From positions 1-64,000 of the forward strand of contig UQCC01000010.1 of NCBI GenBank assembly GCA_900539325.1: DNA of 64,000 nucleotides, given 5' to 3'. The stretch comes from an uncultured Eubacterium sp. (GTDB taxonomy: Bacteria > Bacillota > Clostridia > Oscillospirales > Acutalibacteraceae). The notes under the pieces are model-generated. The model was not told the DNA's origin. It saw only the letters and a program-made list of their open reading frames with translations, and searched no databases. This document shows positions 9,067 to 16,062 of the stretch, piece by piece (the stretch's first letter is position 1; the number at the start of each line of letters is the position of its first letter). A program made the position numbers and the translations under genes.

Positions 9067-9931
9067 AGTAAAAGCATACGCAAAAATAAATCTAATGCTT
9101 GATATCGTTGCACAAAGAAAAGACGGTTATCACGATTTGTTTATGATTATGCAGTCGGTCGGTCTTTACGACACCGTAACCGTTGAAAAAACAAAATGCG
9201 ACAAGATAACTCTTTCCTGTGACGAAGAGGGCATTCCTCTTAATGAAAAAAACATTGCATACAAAGCGGCAGTCGCATTTTTCAAAACGAACAATATCAA
9301 AGATACAGGAATCCATATTGATATAAAGAAACGAATTCCGCACGCTGCCGGACTTGCCGGCGGAAGTGCCGACGGTGCCGCAGTTATCGTGGCACTTAAT
9401 CAAATATACAAAACAAATTTAAACAACAAAGAATTGTGCCAAATAGGTGTAAAAATCGGTGCCGATGTTCCGTTTTGTATTTGCGGCGGTACTCTTCTTG
9501 CACAGGGCATCGGTGAAGTGCTCAATCCTGTAAAACCACTCCGCAAGTGCTTTATCCTACTTGCTAAGCCTCAAACAGGAGTTAATACCGGCAACGCTTT
9601 CAAGGCTTTTGACGAAAACGGAAAGGTACATACTCCGGACAAACTCGGTATGCTTTATGCTATGCAATCAAGAGATTTAGAGCAAATCTGTGCAAAAATG
9701 GAAAATGTTTTTGAACAATTCATCGAAGTACCCGAACGGGTTTATATAAAAGAAATTATGCGTTCAAACGGAGCACTCGGAACATGTATGAGTGGCTCAG
9801 GACCTACTGTTTTCGGCATATTTTTAAACAAAGAAGATGCCGAAAAATCAGCCGAAGAGTTAAAAAACTATGCTAAAGACATTCACATTTGCACACCTGT
9901 AAGCAAGGGTTGCAAAATTGAAAGCGAATAA
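9056..9931 (+). CDS. ispE: 4-diphosphocytidyl-2-C-methyl-D-erythritol kinase
   Basis: IspE phosphorylates CDP-methylerythritol in the MEP pathway of isoprenoid synthesis. The GHMP-kinase ATP loop PHAAGLAGGSADGAA is at residues 95-109, the N-terminal KAYAKINL motif is at 6-13, and GSGPTVFG is near the C-terminus. The 291-residue length is normal. It overlaps the aminotransferase gene and is the last gene before a terminator hairpin. Confidence 0.95.
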   Translation: MKVKVKAYAKINLMLDIVAQRKDGYHDLFMIMQSVGLYDTVTVEKTKCDKITLSCDEEGIPLNEKNIAYKAAVAFFKTNNIKDTGIHIDIKKRIPHAAGLAGGSADGAAVIVALNQIYKTNLNNKELCQIGVKIGADVPFCICGGTLLAQGIGEVLNPVKPLRKCFILLAKPQTGVNTGNAFKAFDENGKVHTPDKLGMLYAMQSRDLEQICAKMENVFEQFIEVPERVYIKEIMRSNGALGTCMSGSGPTVFGIFLNKEDAEKSAEELKNYAKDIHICTPVSKGCKIESE

Positions 9932-9940
9932 AAATATCAA

Positions 9941-9977
9941 AACCTGCCAATCATTTGTTTGAAAGGCAGGCTTTTTT
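9941..9977 (+). terminator. terminator or attenuator between ispE and spoIIR
   Basis: CCTGCC (9943-9948) pairs with GGCAGG (9965-9970), followed by six T residues. The 3' arm also forms the purine-rich ribosome site for spoIIR, whose ATG lies right after the T-run, so folding could affect spoIIR translation as well as ending upstream transcripts. Confidence 0.7.
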
Positions 9978-10574
9978 ATGTCAAAAAAAATATATTTATT
10001 TGTACCTTTATTCTTAATTGCATTGATTTTGTTCAGCATTATGTCACCAATTAACACATTGTCAAACGACATCAGCCAAAAGGTATTAAGATTGCACATA
10101 TTGGCAAACAGCGACAGCAAAGTAGACCAAAACTTAAAAATGAAGGTTAAAGACAACATTTTAAAAGAAACGGCATATATTTTTAAAGATTGCAACACAC
10201 TTGATGAATCGATTGAAACAGCAAACAAAAACATAAATATTTTTCAAAAATCAGCAGAAAACACATTAAAAAACTGCAACAGCAAATATTCGGTAAAAGT
10301 ATATGTTGACAAAGAATTTTTTGATATAAGGGAATATAAAGATTTTACATTGCCGTCGGGATATTACAATACAATAAAAATTGTAATAGGGGAGGGTAAA
10401 GGCCACAACTGGTGGTGTGTAATGTATCCAGCCGTCTGCATTTCTGCATGCACAGACGATTTTGACAAAGTGCTCACAAAAGAAGAAAAGAAAATGATAA
10501 CATCAAAAAAATATATCCCAAAATTTAAAATGCTCGAAATAGTTAATAAGCTAAAAAATAAAATTAAATCTTGA
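9978..10574 (+). CDS. spoIIR: stage II sporulation protein R
   Basis: SpoIIR is the forespore-made secreted signal that triggers processing of pro-sigma-E in the mother cell by SpoIIGA. The 198-residue protein has an N-terminal membrane/signal segment (residues 5-22), the conserved VLRLHILANSDS motif, and GKGHNWWCVMYPAVC near residues 136-151, all characteristic of the family. Its presence supports a spore-forming host. Confidence 0.93.
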   Translation: MSKKIYLFVPLFLIALILFSIMSPINTLSNDISQKVLRLHILANSDSKVDQNLKMKVKDNILKETAYIFKDCNTLDESIETANKNINIFQKSAENTLKNCNSKYSVKVYVDKEFFDIREYKDFTLPSGYYNTIKIVIGEGKGHNWWCVMYPAVCISACTDDFDKVLTKEEKKMITSKKYIPKFKMLEIVNKLKNKIKS

Positions 10575-10599
10575 CATTATATTAAAAATCAATTAATAT
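10571..10599 (+). promoter_or_regulatory. sigma-A promoter of tRNA-Leu
   Basis: TTGACA (10571-10576) and TAATAT (10594-10599) are separated by 17 bp and end 11 bp before the tRNA. The -35 box overlaps the spoIIR stop codon. Confidence 0.8.
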
Positions 10600-10610
10600 A
10601 TATGTGTTGT

Positions 10611-10697
10611 GCTGGTGTGGCGAAATCGGCAGACGCAAGGGACTTAAAATCCCTCGGTAGCAATACCGTACCGGTTCAAGTCCGGTCACCAGCACCA
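10611..10697 (+). tRNA. tRNA-Leu (TAA)
   Basis: Acceptor GCTGGTG pairs with CACCAGC, the anticodon loop is CTTAAAA (anticodon TAA), a long variable arm CGGTAGCAATACCG marks it as class II, the T loop is TTCAAGT and CCA is encoded. Confidence 0.97.
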
Positions 10698-10699
10698 AG

Positions 10700-10728
10700 G
10701 CAGTGTTCATTTGAGCACTGCTTTTTTT
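10700..10728 (+). terminator. terminator of tRNA-Leu
   Basis: GCAGTG (10700-10705) pairs with CACTGC (10716-10721), followed by seven T residues. Confidence 0.85.
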
Positions 10729-10776
10729 GTTTTGTATGCAAAATGAATATCAAATAACGACACGAAAACAAGCGAT

Positions 10777-11169
10777 ATGCTTGAAAATAAGATACAAGCA
10801 AAAAGTAACGAGATAAATAGTTGGTGCAAAGCTAATAACTTAAAGCGTGACTATTCAAGAGAGCTTGTATCTGAACAGATAGTAAAGAATAATCGAAAAG
10901 GCTTTACACCGTCAACCGAAAATGTTAATATTGATAATAACAGCAAGCCGTTAAAACTAAATGTACAACTGTTCGCTAAAAAATCAAGCGAATACAAAAC
11001 CGTTAAATTGCCAAAGGATGAATACGGTAAGGTTATGCACGAAGTTGTAACAAACGCAAGTAAAGAGCAACTTTCTAAAAAAGTATTTAGTAAATGTATT
11101 GGAGATTATATATATACTTTTGAAAATTTAAATGGCGATTTTAGAGTTATTGATAAGGAAAAAATATAA
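10777..11169 (+). CDS. phage-like relic protein, C-terminal part of a head/minor capsid-type protein
   Basis: The 130-residue reading frame is unusual for its neighbourhood. Residues about 57-66 read LKLNVQLFAK, a motif that commonly marks phage head or scaffold proteins (LNLQLFA). The first 50 residues look like an arbitrary tail, consistent with a 5'-truncated gene. The final 60 residues form a compact mixed alpha/beta domain. It lies just after tRNA-Leu, a frequent integration target, and is translationally coupled to the next small gene. It may be the surviving C-terminal cargo of a lost prophage. No function is claimed. Confidence 0.5.
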   Translation: MLENKIQAKSNEINSWCKANNLKRDYSRELVSEQIVKNNRKGFTPSTENVNIDNNSKPLKLNVQLFAKKSSEYKTVKLPKDEYGKVMHEVVTNASKEQLSKKVFSKCIGDYIYTFENLNGDFRVIDKEKI

Positions 11170-11363
11170 TGAGCGATATTAATATAGAATTAAAAAAACT
11201 TCTACGAAGCGTATTTGACGACGATGAGTTTGTCACTTGTATTTTTACGCAACTAAAAAAAGAAAATTTAAGGAAAACAATGGTAGACTATATAAAACAA
11301 AATCCTCAAGTCACAAGCGAAGAAATAACTCTTATGGCTATTGAAATGAAAAGAAATAATTAA
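11169..11363 (+). CDS. small acidic protein coupled to the phage-like relic
   Basis: This is a 64-residue unknown protein starting at an ATG that shares a base with the stop of the preceding gene (TAATG arrangement). It is predicted to be all-helical with an acidic patch (VFDDDEFV). The tight coupling of a compact basic domain followed by a small helical acidic protein resembles toxin-immunity organisation, but this is inference only. Confidence 0.55.
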   Translation: MSDINIELKKLLRSVFDDDEFVTCIFTQLKKENLRKTMVDYIKQNPQVTSEEITLMAIEMKRNN

Positions 11364-11369
11364 ATAGTT

Positions 11370-11395
11370 AGCACTCGAAATGAGTGCTTTTTTTA
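11370..11395 (+). terminator. terminator of the relic gene pair
   Basis: AGCACTC and GAGTGCT form a 7-bp stem with a 5-base loop and a run of seven T. Confidence 0.85.
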
Positions 11396-11423
11396 TTGTC
11401 CAAAAGTAGCAAAGAAGAAATTT

Positions 11424-11453
11424 AGCACAGTAGTTTATCTATTGTGCTTTTTT
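11424..11453 (+). terminator. second terminator-like hairpin
   Basis: AGCACA (11424-11429) and TGTGCT (11443-11448) with a T-run lie 50 bp after the first terminator. No gene between them is visible, so it may be what remains of a deleted gene's 3' end. Confidence 0.55.
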
Positions 11454-11500
11454 ATGCCCTGCGAATATGGCATTTAAACTGTTCGGACTGTCGTAAAACA

Positions 11501-11530
11501 AAAGGCACTTTCGCATTTGAAAGTGCCTTT
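11501..11530. terminator. terminator of the hydroxyacid dehydrogenase gene
   Basis: A 12-bp perfect stem, AAAGGCACTTTC and GAAAGTGCCTTT, is flanked by A and T residues so it can act on both strands. It sits 8 bp beyond the minus-strand gene's stop. Confidence 0.8.
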
Positions 11531-11537
11531 ACAAATT

Positions 11538-12494
11538 TTACTTGTTAACTACATTTTTCGGATTGCCGTCAATAAACGCTTTGAGATTATCCTCAAGTAT
11601 GCCCAAAAGGCGTTTTCTTGTTTCATAAGCTGCCCAAGCAATATGCGGAGTGATTATACAATTCTTTGCCGTAAGAAGTGGGTTATCGGCTGTTGGCGGT
11701 TCAACTCTCAAAACATCAACTCCTGCCGCCTGAATATCACCGTTATTAAGTGCATCGGCAAGATCTCGGTCATTTACAACAGGACCTCTTGATGTATTAA
11801 TTATGATAGCACTTTTTTTCATTTTTGAAATAGCATTCTTATCAATCAAATTTTCTGTTTGCGGTGTGAGAGGACAATGGCAGGTAATTATATCACTTTC
11901 CTTACAAAGCTTGTCAAAATCAACAAATGTAACATTTTTAAATTCATCAGGCTTTGGATGAGGAGTAAACACCAAAACATTCATACCGAATGCTCTTGAA
12001 ATTTCTGCAACTCTTTGTCCGATTGAACCGAATCCAACTATACCGATTGTCTTTCCGTCAAGTTCTGTTAACGGTGCTTTCCAGAAGCAAAAGTCAGGGC
12101 AAGAAGTCCACTCACCGTTATGAACAGCATCGCTGTGAAGTGAAACCTTGTTTGTAATTTGCAAAATAAGTGCAAAAACAAGCTGTGCAACCGCTGCTGT
12201 TGAATACGCAGGAATATTTGAAACAACAATGCCTTTTTTCTTTGCCGCATCACAATCCACAACATTATATCCTGTTGACTGCAAGCCAATATATTTTAAG
12301 TTTGGAATTTGTTCAAGCATTTCTGCTGTGATTATAGTTTTATTTATGATAAGAGCGTCTGCATCTTTTGCACGCTCAAGCACTTCTTCCGGTGCAGTTC
12401 TTTCATATACGGTAAAATCGCCGTACTTCTTAAAGTTTTCCCATGATTGGTCACCCGGATTTGTTGTATAACCGTCTAAATTAACAATCTTCAT
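11538..12494 (-). CDS. D-2-hydroxyacid dehydrogenase (NAD-dependent, glycerate/hydroxypyruvate type)
   Basis: The 318-residue enzyme has the Rossmann motif GIVGFGSIGQRVAE and the active-site triad of the family: Arg in NTSRGPVVND, Glu in VLRVEPP and His in TPHIAWA. These enzymes interconvert 2-oxoacids and D-2-hydroxyacids with NADH; length and N-terminal sequence are closest to glycerate dehydrogenase. It is a single gene on the minus strand with its own promoter region and terminator. Confidence 0.9.
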   Translation of the reverse strand: MKIVNLDGYTTNPGDQSWENFKKYGDFTVYERTAPEEVLERAKDADALIINKTIITAEMLEQIPNLKYIGLQSTGYNVVDCDAAKKKGIVVSNIPAYSTAAVAQLVFALILQITNKVSLHSDAVHNGEWTSCPDFCFWKAPLTELDGKTIGIVGFGSIGQRVAEISRAFGMNVLVFTPHPKPDEFKNVTFVDFDKLCKESDIITCHCPLTPQTENLIDKNAISKMKKSAIIINTSRGPVVNDRDLADALNNGDIQAAGVDVLRVEPPTADNPLLTAKNCIITPHIAWAAYETRKRLLGILEDNLKAFIDGNPKNVVNK

Positions 12495-12635
12495 AATATC
12501 ACTCCTTTACCTTATAGTACAAATTATATCCCTTCTAAATAAATAAATCAACCGATTTATTGAAAGATTGATAAATATATTGTATAATTTAATCATATTA
12601 TTAATGTCTATACTTTTATCCAAAATGGTGATATA

Positions 12636-13325
12636 ATGAAAAAAGCATTAATGATATTATTTTCCGGATTTTTACTTATAGCTGTTTGCATAAATATAAG
12701 TTATAAAATTGATGATGTTATGGTAAAAACAGTCGGCATAAATAATGTTAAAACAAAAAAGACTGTAATCATTGACCCGGGTCACGGAGGAATTGATGTC
12801 GGTACCGTCGGAATTGACGGTTCACTCGAAAAAAATATTAATCTCTCAATATCACTTGATTTGTATGATTATCTTATGGTTTCGGGAATAAACACCGTTT
12901 TAACCCGTGACGGTGATTATGAAGTGTACAAGGCAGGGGAGAAAAGAACAAAATCCGACCTTTACAATCGTATGGACTTTATAAATTCCGTACCTGACAG
13001 TATTTTAATTTCTATTCATCAAAATCATTTTGAAAACGAGGCAGAGTGGGGGACTCAGGTTTGGTTTTCTCCGAATGATGAAATCAGTCCGACACTTGCA
13101 GACAAAATTTTACGAAGCGTAAAGAAAAATATTCAGCCGGAAAACAAAAGAGAAAATAAAGTATCAGATAACAGTTATTACATATTATACAAAGCTCAAA
13201 AACCGTCTGTAATGGTAGAATGCGGCTTTGTCAGCAATAAAAATGAAAACAACAAATTGCAGGATAAAGAATATCAAAAAGATATGGCATATTCTATTCT
13301 TGCAGGAATTTGTGAGGATGTATAA
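12636..13325 (+). CDS. cwlD: N-acetylmuramoyl-L-alanine amidase, CwlD-like
   Basis: This amidase_3 enzyme cleaves the amide bond between muramic acid and the stem peptide. The zinc ligands are in IDPGHGGID (about residues 47-55), the Glu of GSLEKNINL and SIHQNHF, with the catalytic Glu in VECGFVSN. An N-terminal hydrophobic signal/anchor (residues 4-21) exports it. At 229 residues with no binding domain it fits CwlD, which helps make muramic-lactam in the spore cortex. Its stop shares a base with the radA start, so the two are coupled. Confidence 0.82.
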   Translation: MKKALMILFSGFLLIAVCINISYKIDDVMVKTVGINNVKTKKTVIIDPGHGGIDVGTVGIDGSLEKNINLSISLDLYDYLMVSGINTVLTRDGDYEVYKAGEKRTKSDLYNRMDFINSVPDSILISIHQNHFENEAEWGTQVWFSPNDEISPTLADKILRSVKKNIQPENKRENKVSDNSYYILYKAQKPSVMVECGFVSNKNENNKLQDKEYQKDMAYSILAGICEDV

Positions 13326-14692
13326 TGGCAAAAGTAAAATCCGTATATGTGTGCAGTGAATGTGGCTACGAAAGTGTAAAATGGTTTGGTAAATGCCCGG
13401 GCTGCGGCGAATGGAACACAATGGAGGAGCAAACTCCGGTTGTATCCGCAAAAGGCGTTACAAGATCAAAAGCGACAATAAAACCTGTTCAAAGGCTTAA
13501 CGAAATCGATAGCGACATTGAAAAACGACTTTCAACAGGCATAAAAGAATTTGATCGAGTGCTCGGCGGCGGAATTGTAGAAGGAAGTTTAGTTTTACTT
13601 TCAGGTGATCCGGGTATCGGCAAGTCAACTATTTTGCTTCAAATATGTCAAAGTTTAGGACAAAAACACAAAATATTATACATTAGCGGTGAAGAATCTG
13701 CTCGGCAAATCAAGCTTCGTGCCAACAGGCTCAGTGTTGACACCGATAATTTATTTATTCTTGCTGAAACCGATGTTTCAATTATAGTTGAAACAATAAA
13801 GGTTGAAAAGCCGGATATGGTTATAATCGACTCAATTCAAACTATGATGATTGATGATATTTCATCATCTGCAGGCAGTATTACACAAGTAAGAGAATGT
13901 ACAAATATTTTTATGCACCTTGCCAAATCGCTCGGAATCCCGATTTTTGTCGTTGGCCATGTTAACAAAGACGGTGCAATTGCAGGTCCAAAAGTGCTTG
14001 AACACATTGTTGATACTGTATTATATTTTGAGGGCGAACGCAATTATTCATACAGAATTTTACGCAGTGCAAAAAACCGATTTGGTTCAACAAATGAAAT
14101 CGGTGTGTTTGAAATGACACAAGGCGGAATGAATGAGGTTGAAAATCCTTCACTTATGATGCTTTCGGGCAGACCGAAGAATACAAGCGGAACATGTGTT
14201 GCATGCACCATGGAAGGCTCACGACCGATTCTTGCTGAAGTTCAAGGGCTTGTTACTTCATCAGGCTTCGGCACACCGAGAAGAATGAGCACGGGCTTTG
14301 ATTACAACCGAATGAGTATGATCATTGCAGTTCTTGAAAAGCGTGCAGGATATTTATTCAACGGAATGGATGCGTATTTGAATGTAATCGGCGGATTAAA
14401 GCTTTATGAACCTGCGGCTGATTTAAGCGTTGCTATGGCGTTGATTTCATCATTAAAGGACAAACCTGTAAACGAAGACACGCTTGCATTTGGTGAAATC
14501 GGACTTGCAGGAGAAATCAGAGCCGTAAATAATTGTGAGCAAAGAATTACCGAGGCTCAACGCCTCGGCTTCACAAAATGTATTATTCCGTTTCATAATT
14601 ACAAATCTTTGTCAAAAGATATAAAAATAAGTATGGATATTGTACCTGTACGAAACATCCGTTCGGCATTCGATGCAATTACTGAAGAATAA
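13325..14692 (+). CDS. radA: DNA repair protein RadA (Sms)
   Basis: RadA is a hexameric helicase/ATPase that helps branch migration in homologous recombination. The N-terminal zinc motif CSECGYESVKWFGKCPGC is at residues 10-27, the Walker A GDPGIGKST at 94-102, the RadA-specific KNRFGSTNEIG near 250 and a Lon-like domain at the C-terminus. Length 455 is normal. It is the last host gene before the prophage; in the uninterrupted chromosome it would be followed by about 110 bp, the dif-like palindrome and the Xer gene. Confidence 0.96.
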   Translation: MAKVKSVYVCSECGYESVKWFGKCPGCGEWNTMEEQTPVVSAKGVTRSKATIKPVQRLNEIDSDIEKRLSTGIKEFDRVLGGGIVEGSLVLLSGDPGIGKSTILLQICQSLGQKHKILYISGEESARQIKLRANRLSVDTDNLFILAETDVSIIVETIKVEKPDMVIIDSIQTMMIDDISSSAGSITQVRECTNIFMHLAKSLGIPIFVVGHVNKDGAIAGPKVLEHIVDTVLYFEGERNYSYRILRSAKNRFGSTNEIGVFEMTQGGMNEVENPSLMMLSGRPKNTSGTCVACTMEGSRPILAEVQGLVTSSGFGTPRRMSTGFDYNRMSMIIAVLEKRAGYLFNGMDAYLNVIGGLKLYEPAADLSVAMALISSLKDKPVNEDTLAFGEIGLAGEIRAVNNCEQRITEAQRLGFTKCIIPFHNYKSLSKDIKISMDIVPVRNIRSAFDAITEE

Positions 14693-14698
14693 CAAAAC

Positions 14699-14733
14699 TA
14701 ATTTCGAAATAAAACTTTATTATTACGAAATTA
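14699..14733. repeat. degenerate dif-like inverted repeat after radA
   Basis: TAATTTCG (14699-14706) and CGAAATTA (14726-14733) form an 8-bp inverted repeat with a 19-bp spacer. These are exactly the outermost 8 bp of each arm of the 32-bp palindrome at 21721-21752. No T-run follows, so it does not look like a radA terminator. Confidence 0.5.
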
Positions 14734-14805
14734 CCATATAACATCTATATTATTAAAATTTACCCAAATTGAAATAAACTGAAAGGAAAATTGTTTTAAG
14801 GATTC

Positions 14806-14828
14806 CCCCTAATTTCGCAAAATATTAA
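14806..14828. repeat. attL, left copy of 23-bp direct repeat
   Basis: CCCC followed by TAATTTCGCAAAATATTAA occurs here and at 21717-21739. The copy covers the left arm and centre of the dif-like palindrome; the sequence to its right (GTTAAACGCTTC) is a poor match to the right arm and is phage-derived. Confidence 0.85.
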
Positions 14829-15072
14829 GTTAAACGCTTCATAAGGAAAGTAAACAAAATTCTATCCTTTCATAATTTTTTATTATTTTAGCATAAAGTT
14901 TTTAAATTCTCAAGAAATTTACAAATAGTAAATAAAGAAAAAAACATGCCAACTGTTTTTTTAATCGTGCGTAGCACCCTTGCGCAAGTATCACTATATT
15001 AACGACCTTATGTCGTTGTGATTGCGCCTATCGACCTTATGTCGATACATGCTTTAGCATGATTAAAAAGGG
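14829..15072. other. prophage intergenic region rich in hairpins, candidate origin/packaging region
   Basis: No gene is visible. The left half is AT-rich. Then follow five small hairpins: AAAAAACA/TGTTTTTT (about 14939-14961), GTGC-GTA-GCAC (14967-14977), ACGAC-CTTAT-GTCGT (15002-15016), ATCGAC-CTTAT-GTCGAT (15030-15046, same loop as the one before) and CATGC-TTTA-GCATG (15048-15061). Clusters of hairpins in the non-coding region are typical of filamentous-phage replication origins and packaging signals. The 15-mer GTGCGTAGCACCCTT (14967-14981) recurs at 19239-19253. Confidence 0.5.
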
Positions 15073-15103
15073 AAGCCCGGGGCGAATTGCTCCGGGCTTT
15101 TAT
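15073..15103. terminator. terminator at the end of the prophage minus-strand genes
   Basis: AAGCCCGG and CCGGGCTT form a GC-rich stem with flanking A and T residues, immediately after the stop of the minus-strand gene at 15106. It can end transcription from either side. Confidence 0.8.
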
Positions 15104-15105
15104 AA

Positions 15106-15378
15106 TTATTGTAATTTGTTTCTGTCTTGTTCGATTTCATCAGCTATCAGTTTTGTAACATATTCAATTTCATTTTTATATCCTTTGAGCTTCGCATATG
15201 TACGAAGTTCATTTTTTACGCCTTTTTTAACGGGTATCTGAATAAGCTCTTGATAGCGGGGTTTGTAATTTTCTAATCCGTTTTTCTTAAGATTTAATTT
15301 GTATATTAATATAAAAATAATTATTTCGATTATTAAAAGTAATATTTCTAAAAATACATTTTTAATTTCTTGTGGCAT
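15106..15378 (-). CDS. small membrane-anchored prophage protein with possible ribbon-helix-helix domain
   Basis: The 90-residue protein has one strongly hydrophobic segment (about residues 9-28, LEILLLIIEIIIFILIYKL) and a soluble C-terminal half. There, IQIPVKKGVKNELRTYAKLK and the following helix look like the strand-helix-helix pattern of RHH/Arc DNA-binding proteins. It follows the repressor gene by 13 bp on the same strand with a good AAAGGAG ribosome site, so it belongs to the lysogeny transcript. Possible roles are superinfection exclusion at the membrane or membrane-linked DNA binding. Neither is demonstrated. Confidence 0.65.
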   Translation of the reverse strand: MPQEIKNVFLEILLLIIEIIIFILIYKLNLKKNGLENYKPRYQELIQIPVKKGVKNELRTYAKLKGYKNEIEYVTKLIADEIEQDRNKLQ

Positions 15379-15391
15379 TATGTTTTCTCCT

Positions 15392-15607
15392 TTATTTATT
15401 TATGTCGTTTGTTAATCCTAATATATAATCTGCAGATACTTTATAGAATTTGCAGATTTTTACTATTTCTTCAGGTGTAGGATTTACTGCTCCTGTTTCT
15501 AATCTACTAATTTTTCTTTGTGACATATTTAGTAATTTACCTAAATCTTCTTGTTTTAATCTCGGTTCAGTAAATTCTCTTAATTCTTTCATTCTTTCGG
15601 CAAACAT
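15392..15607 (-). CDS. Xre/CI-type prophage repressor
   Basis: This 71-residue protein is a single Cro/CI helix-turn-helix domain: KQEDLGKLLNMSQRKISRLE (about 18-37) is the HTH and YKVSADYILGL the usual closing helix. It is divergent from the structural genes and separated from them by three identical-type palindromes, which I take to be its operators. The ribosome site GAGGTG is well placed before the ATG. Lacking a protease-sensitive domain, it would need another means of induction than RecA-stimulated self-cleavage. Confidence 0.9.
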   Translation of the reverse strand: MFAERMKELREFTEPRLKQEDLGKLLNMSQRKISRLETGAVNPTPEEIVKICKFYKVSADYILGLTNDINK

Positions 15608-15631
15608 TTTATCACCTCAGCTATATTATAA

Positions 15632-15701
15632 TAGTCAAAAATTGACTATTGACATATAGACATATTTTGACTATAATAAATTTATAGTCATATATTGACT
15701 A
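15632..15701. promoter_or_regulatory. three palindromic operators of the prophage switch
   Basis: Three 17-bp sites fit TAGTCA-N5-TGACTA: 15632-15648 (perfect), 15657-15673 (one substitution, TAGACA) and 15685-15701 (perfect). Their centres are 25 and 28 bp apart. They overlap the rightward promoter and lie just upstream of the repressor start, the layout of a lambda-like operator set. Confidence 0.85.
15649..15677 (+). promoter_or_regulatory. rightward prophage promoter, full consensus
   Basis: TTGACA at 15649-15654 and TATAAT at 15672-15677 are separated by exactly 17 bp. The -35 begins at the edge of the first operator and the second operator runs into the -10, so repressor binding should block it. 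The start point would fall near 15684, in or just before the third operator. Confidence 0.85.
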
Positions 15702-15710
15702 AAAACATTT

Positions 15711-15791
15711 GACCCGGTAGCTTAACGGAAAAGTCGTGTTGCAACATAAAACAAGGAAAGCAGGATACAGGTTCGAATCCTGTCCGGGTCA
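15711..15791 (+). ncRNA. tRNA-like element of the prophage with abnormal anticodon arm
   Basis: The acceptor stem is perfect (GACCCGG with CCGGGTC, 7 of 7). The bases TA follow, then a D arm GCTT-AACGGAA-AAGT (with GG in the loop) and a perfect T arm ACAGG-TTCGAAT-CCTGT. The anticodon arm is not normal: GTGTT/AAAAC has a G-A mismatch and the loop GCAACAT has no U33. The variable region is 14 bases without a clear stem, and CCA is not encoded. It may be a tRNA mimic rather than a decoding tRNA. It is the first thing transcribed from the rightward promoter. Confidence 0.7.
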
Positions 15792-15838
15792 ACAAAAGTA
15801 AATCCATTTAAGAGTAAAGAAAAGGAAGGTAAAAAATT

Positions 15839-16060
15839 ATGAATGGTGTTTTTGTTTGTTACAAGGAATATGATTTTGTTGACAAAGAAGGAAACAGGGT
15901 ACAAGGCGCAAACTGCAATGTTTACTTGCCCGATAATCAAGAATGCGTAAAGGCTTCTGTAAAAGGTCATTTTGAGCAATACAAGGCTATGAAATTCGGA
16001 CAACAAGTAAATCTTGATGTTCAAGTAAGCGGAAGATACGCAAAGTACATTTTGAATTAA
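15839..16060 (+). CDS. first structural-operon gene, possible ssDNA-binding protein
   Basis: The 73-residue protein is rich in beta-strand-forming sequence with aromatic and basic residues (FVCYKEYDFVDKEGNRV, VKGHFEQYKAMKFGQ, VSGRYAKYIL). Size, position as first protein gene after the promoter and composition are those of filamentous-phage ssDNA-binding proteins such as Ff pV, which coats the single-stranded genome before assembly. I cannot confirm the OB fold by eye. The ribosome site is AAGGAAGG, ten bases before the ATG. Confidence 0.65.
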   Translation: MNGVFVCYKEYDFVDKEGNRVQGANCNVYLPDNQECVKASVKGHFEQYKAMKFGQQVNLDVQVSGRYAKYILN

Positions 16061-16062
16061 CT

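Noticed and set aside
14699..14733. Terminator of radA
   Set aside because: AT-rich 8-bp stem with a 19-base spacer and no T-run; the similarity to the dif-like arms is more informative.
15711..15791. Ordinary tRNA gene
   Set aside because: The anticodon loop lacks U33, the stem has a mismatch and the variable arm has no stem, so no amino acid can be assigned.
15722..16024. Minus-strand reading frame opposite the tRNA-like element and the first phage gene
   Set aside because: No ribosome site, and it runs antisense to well-supported features.
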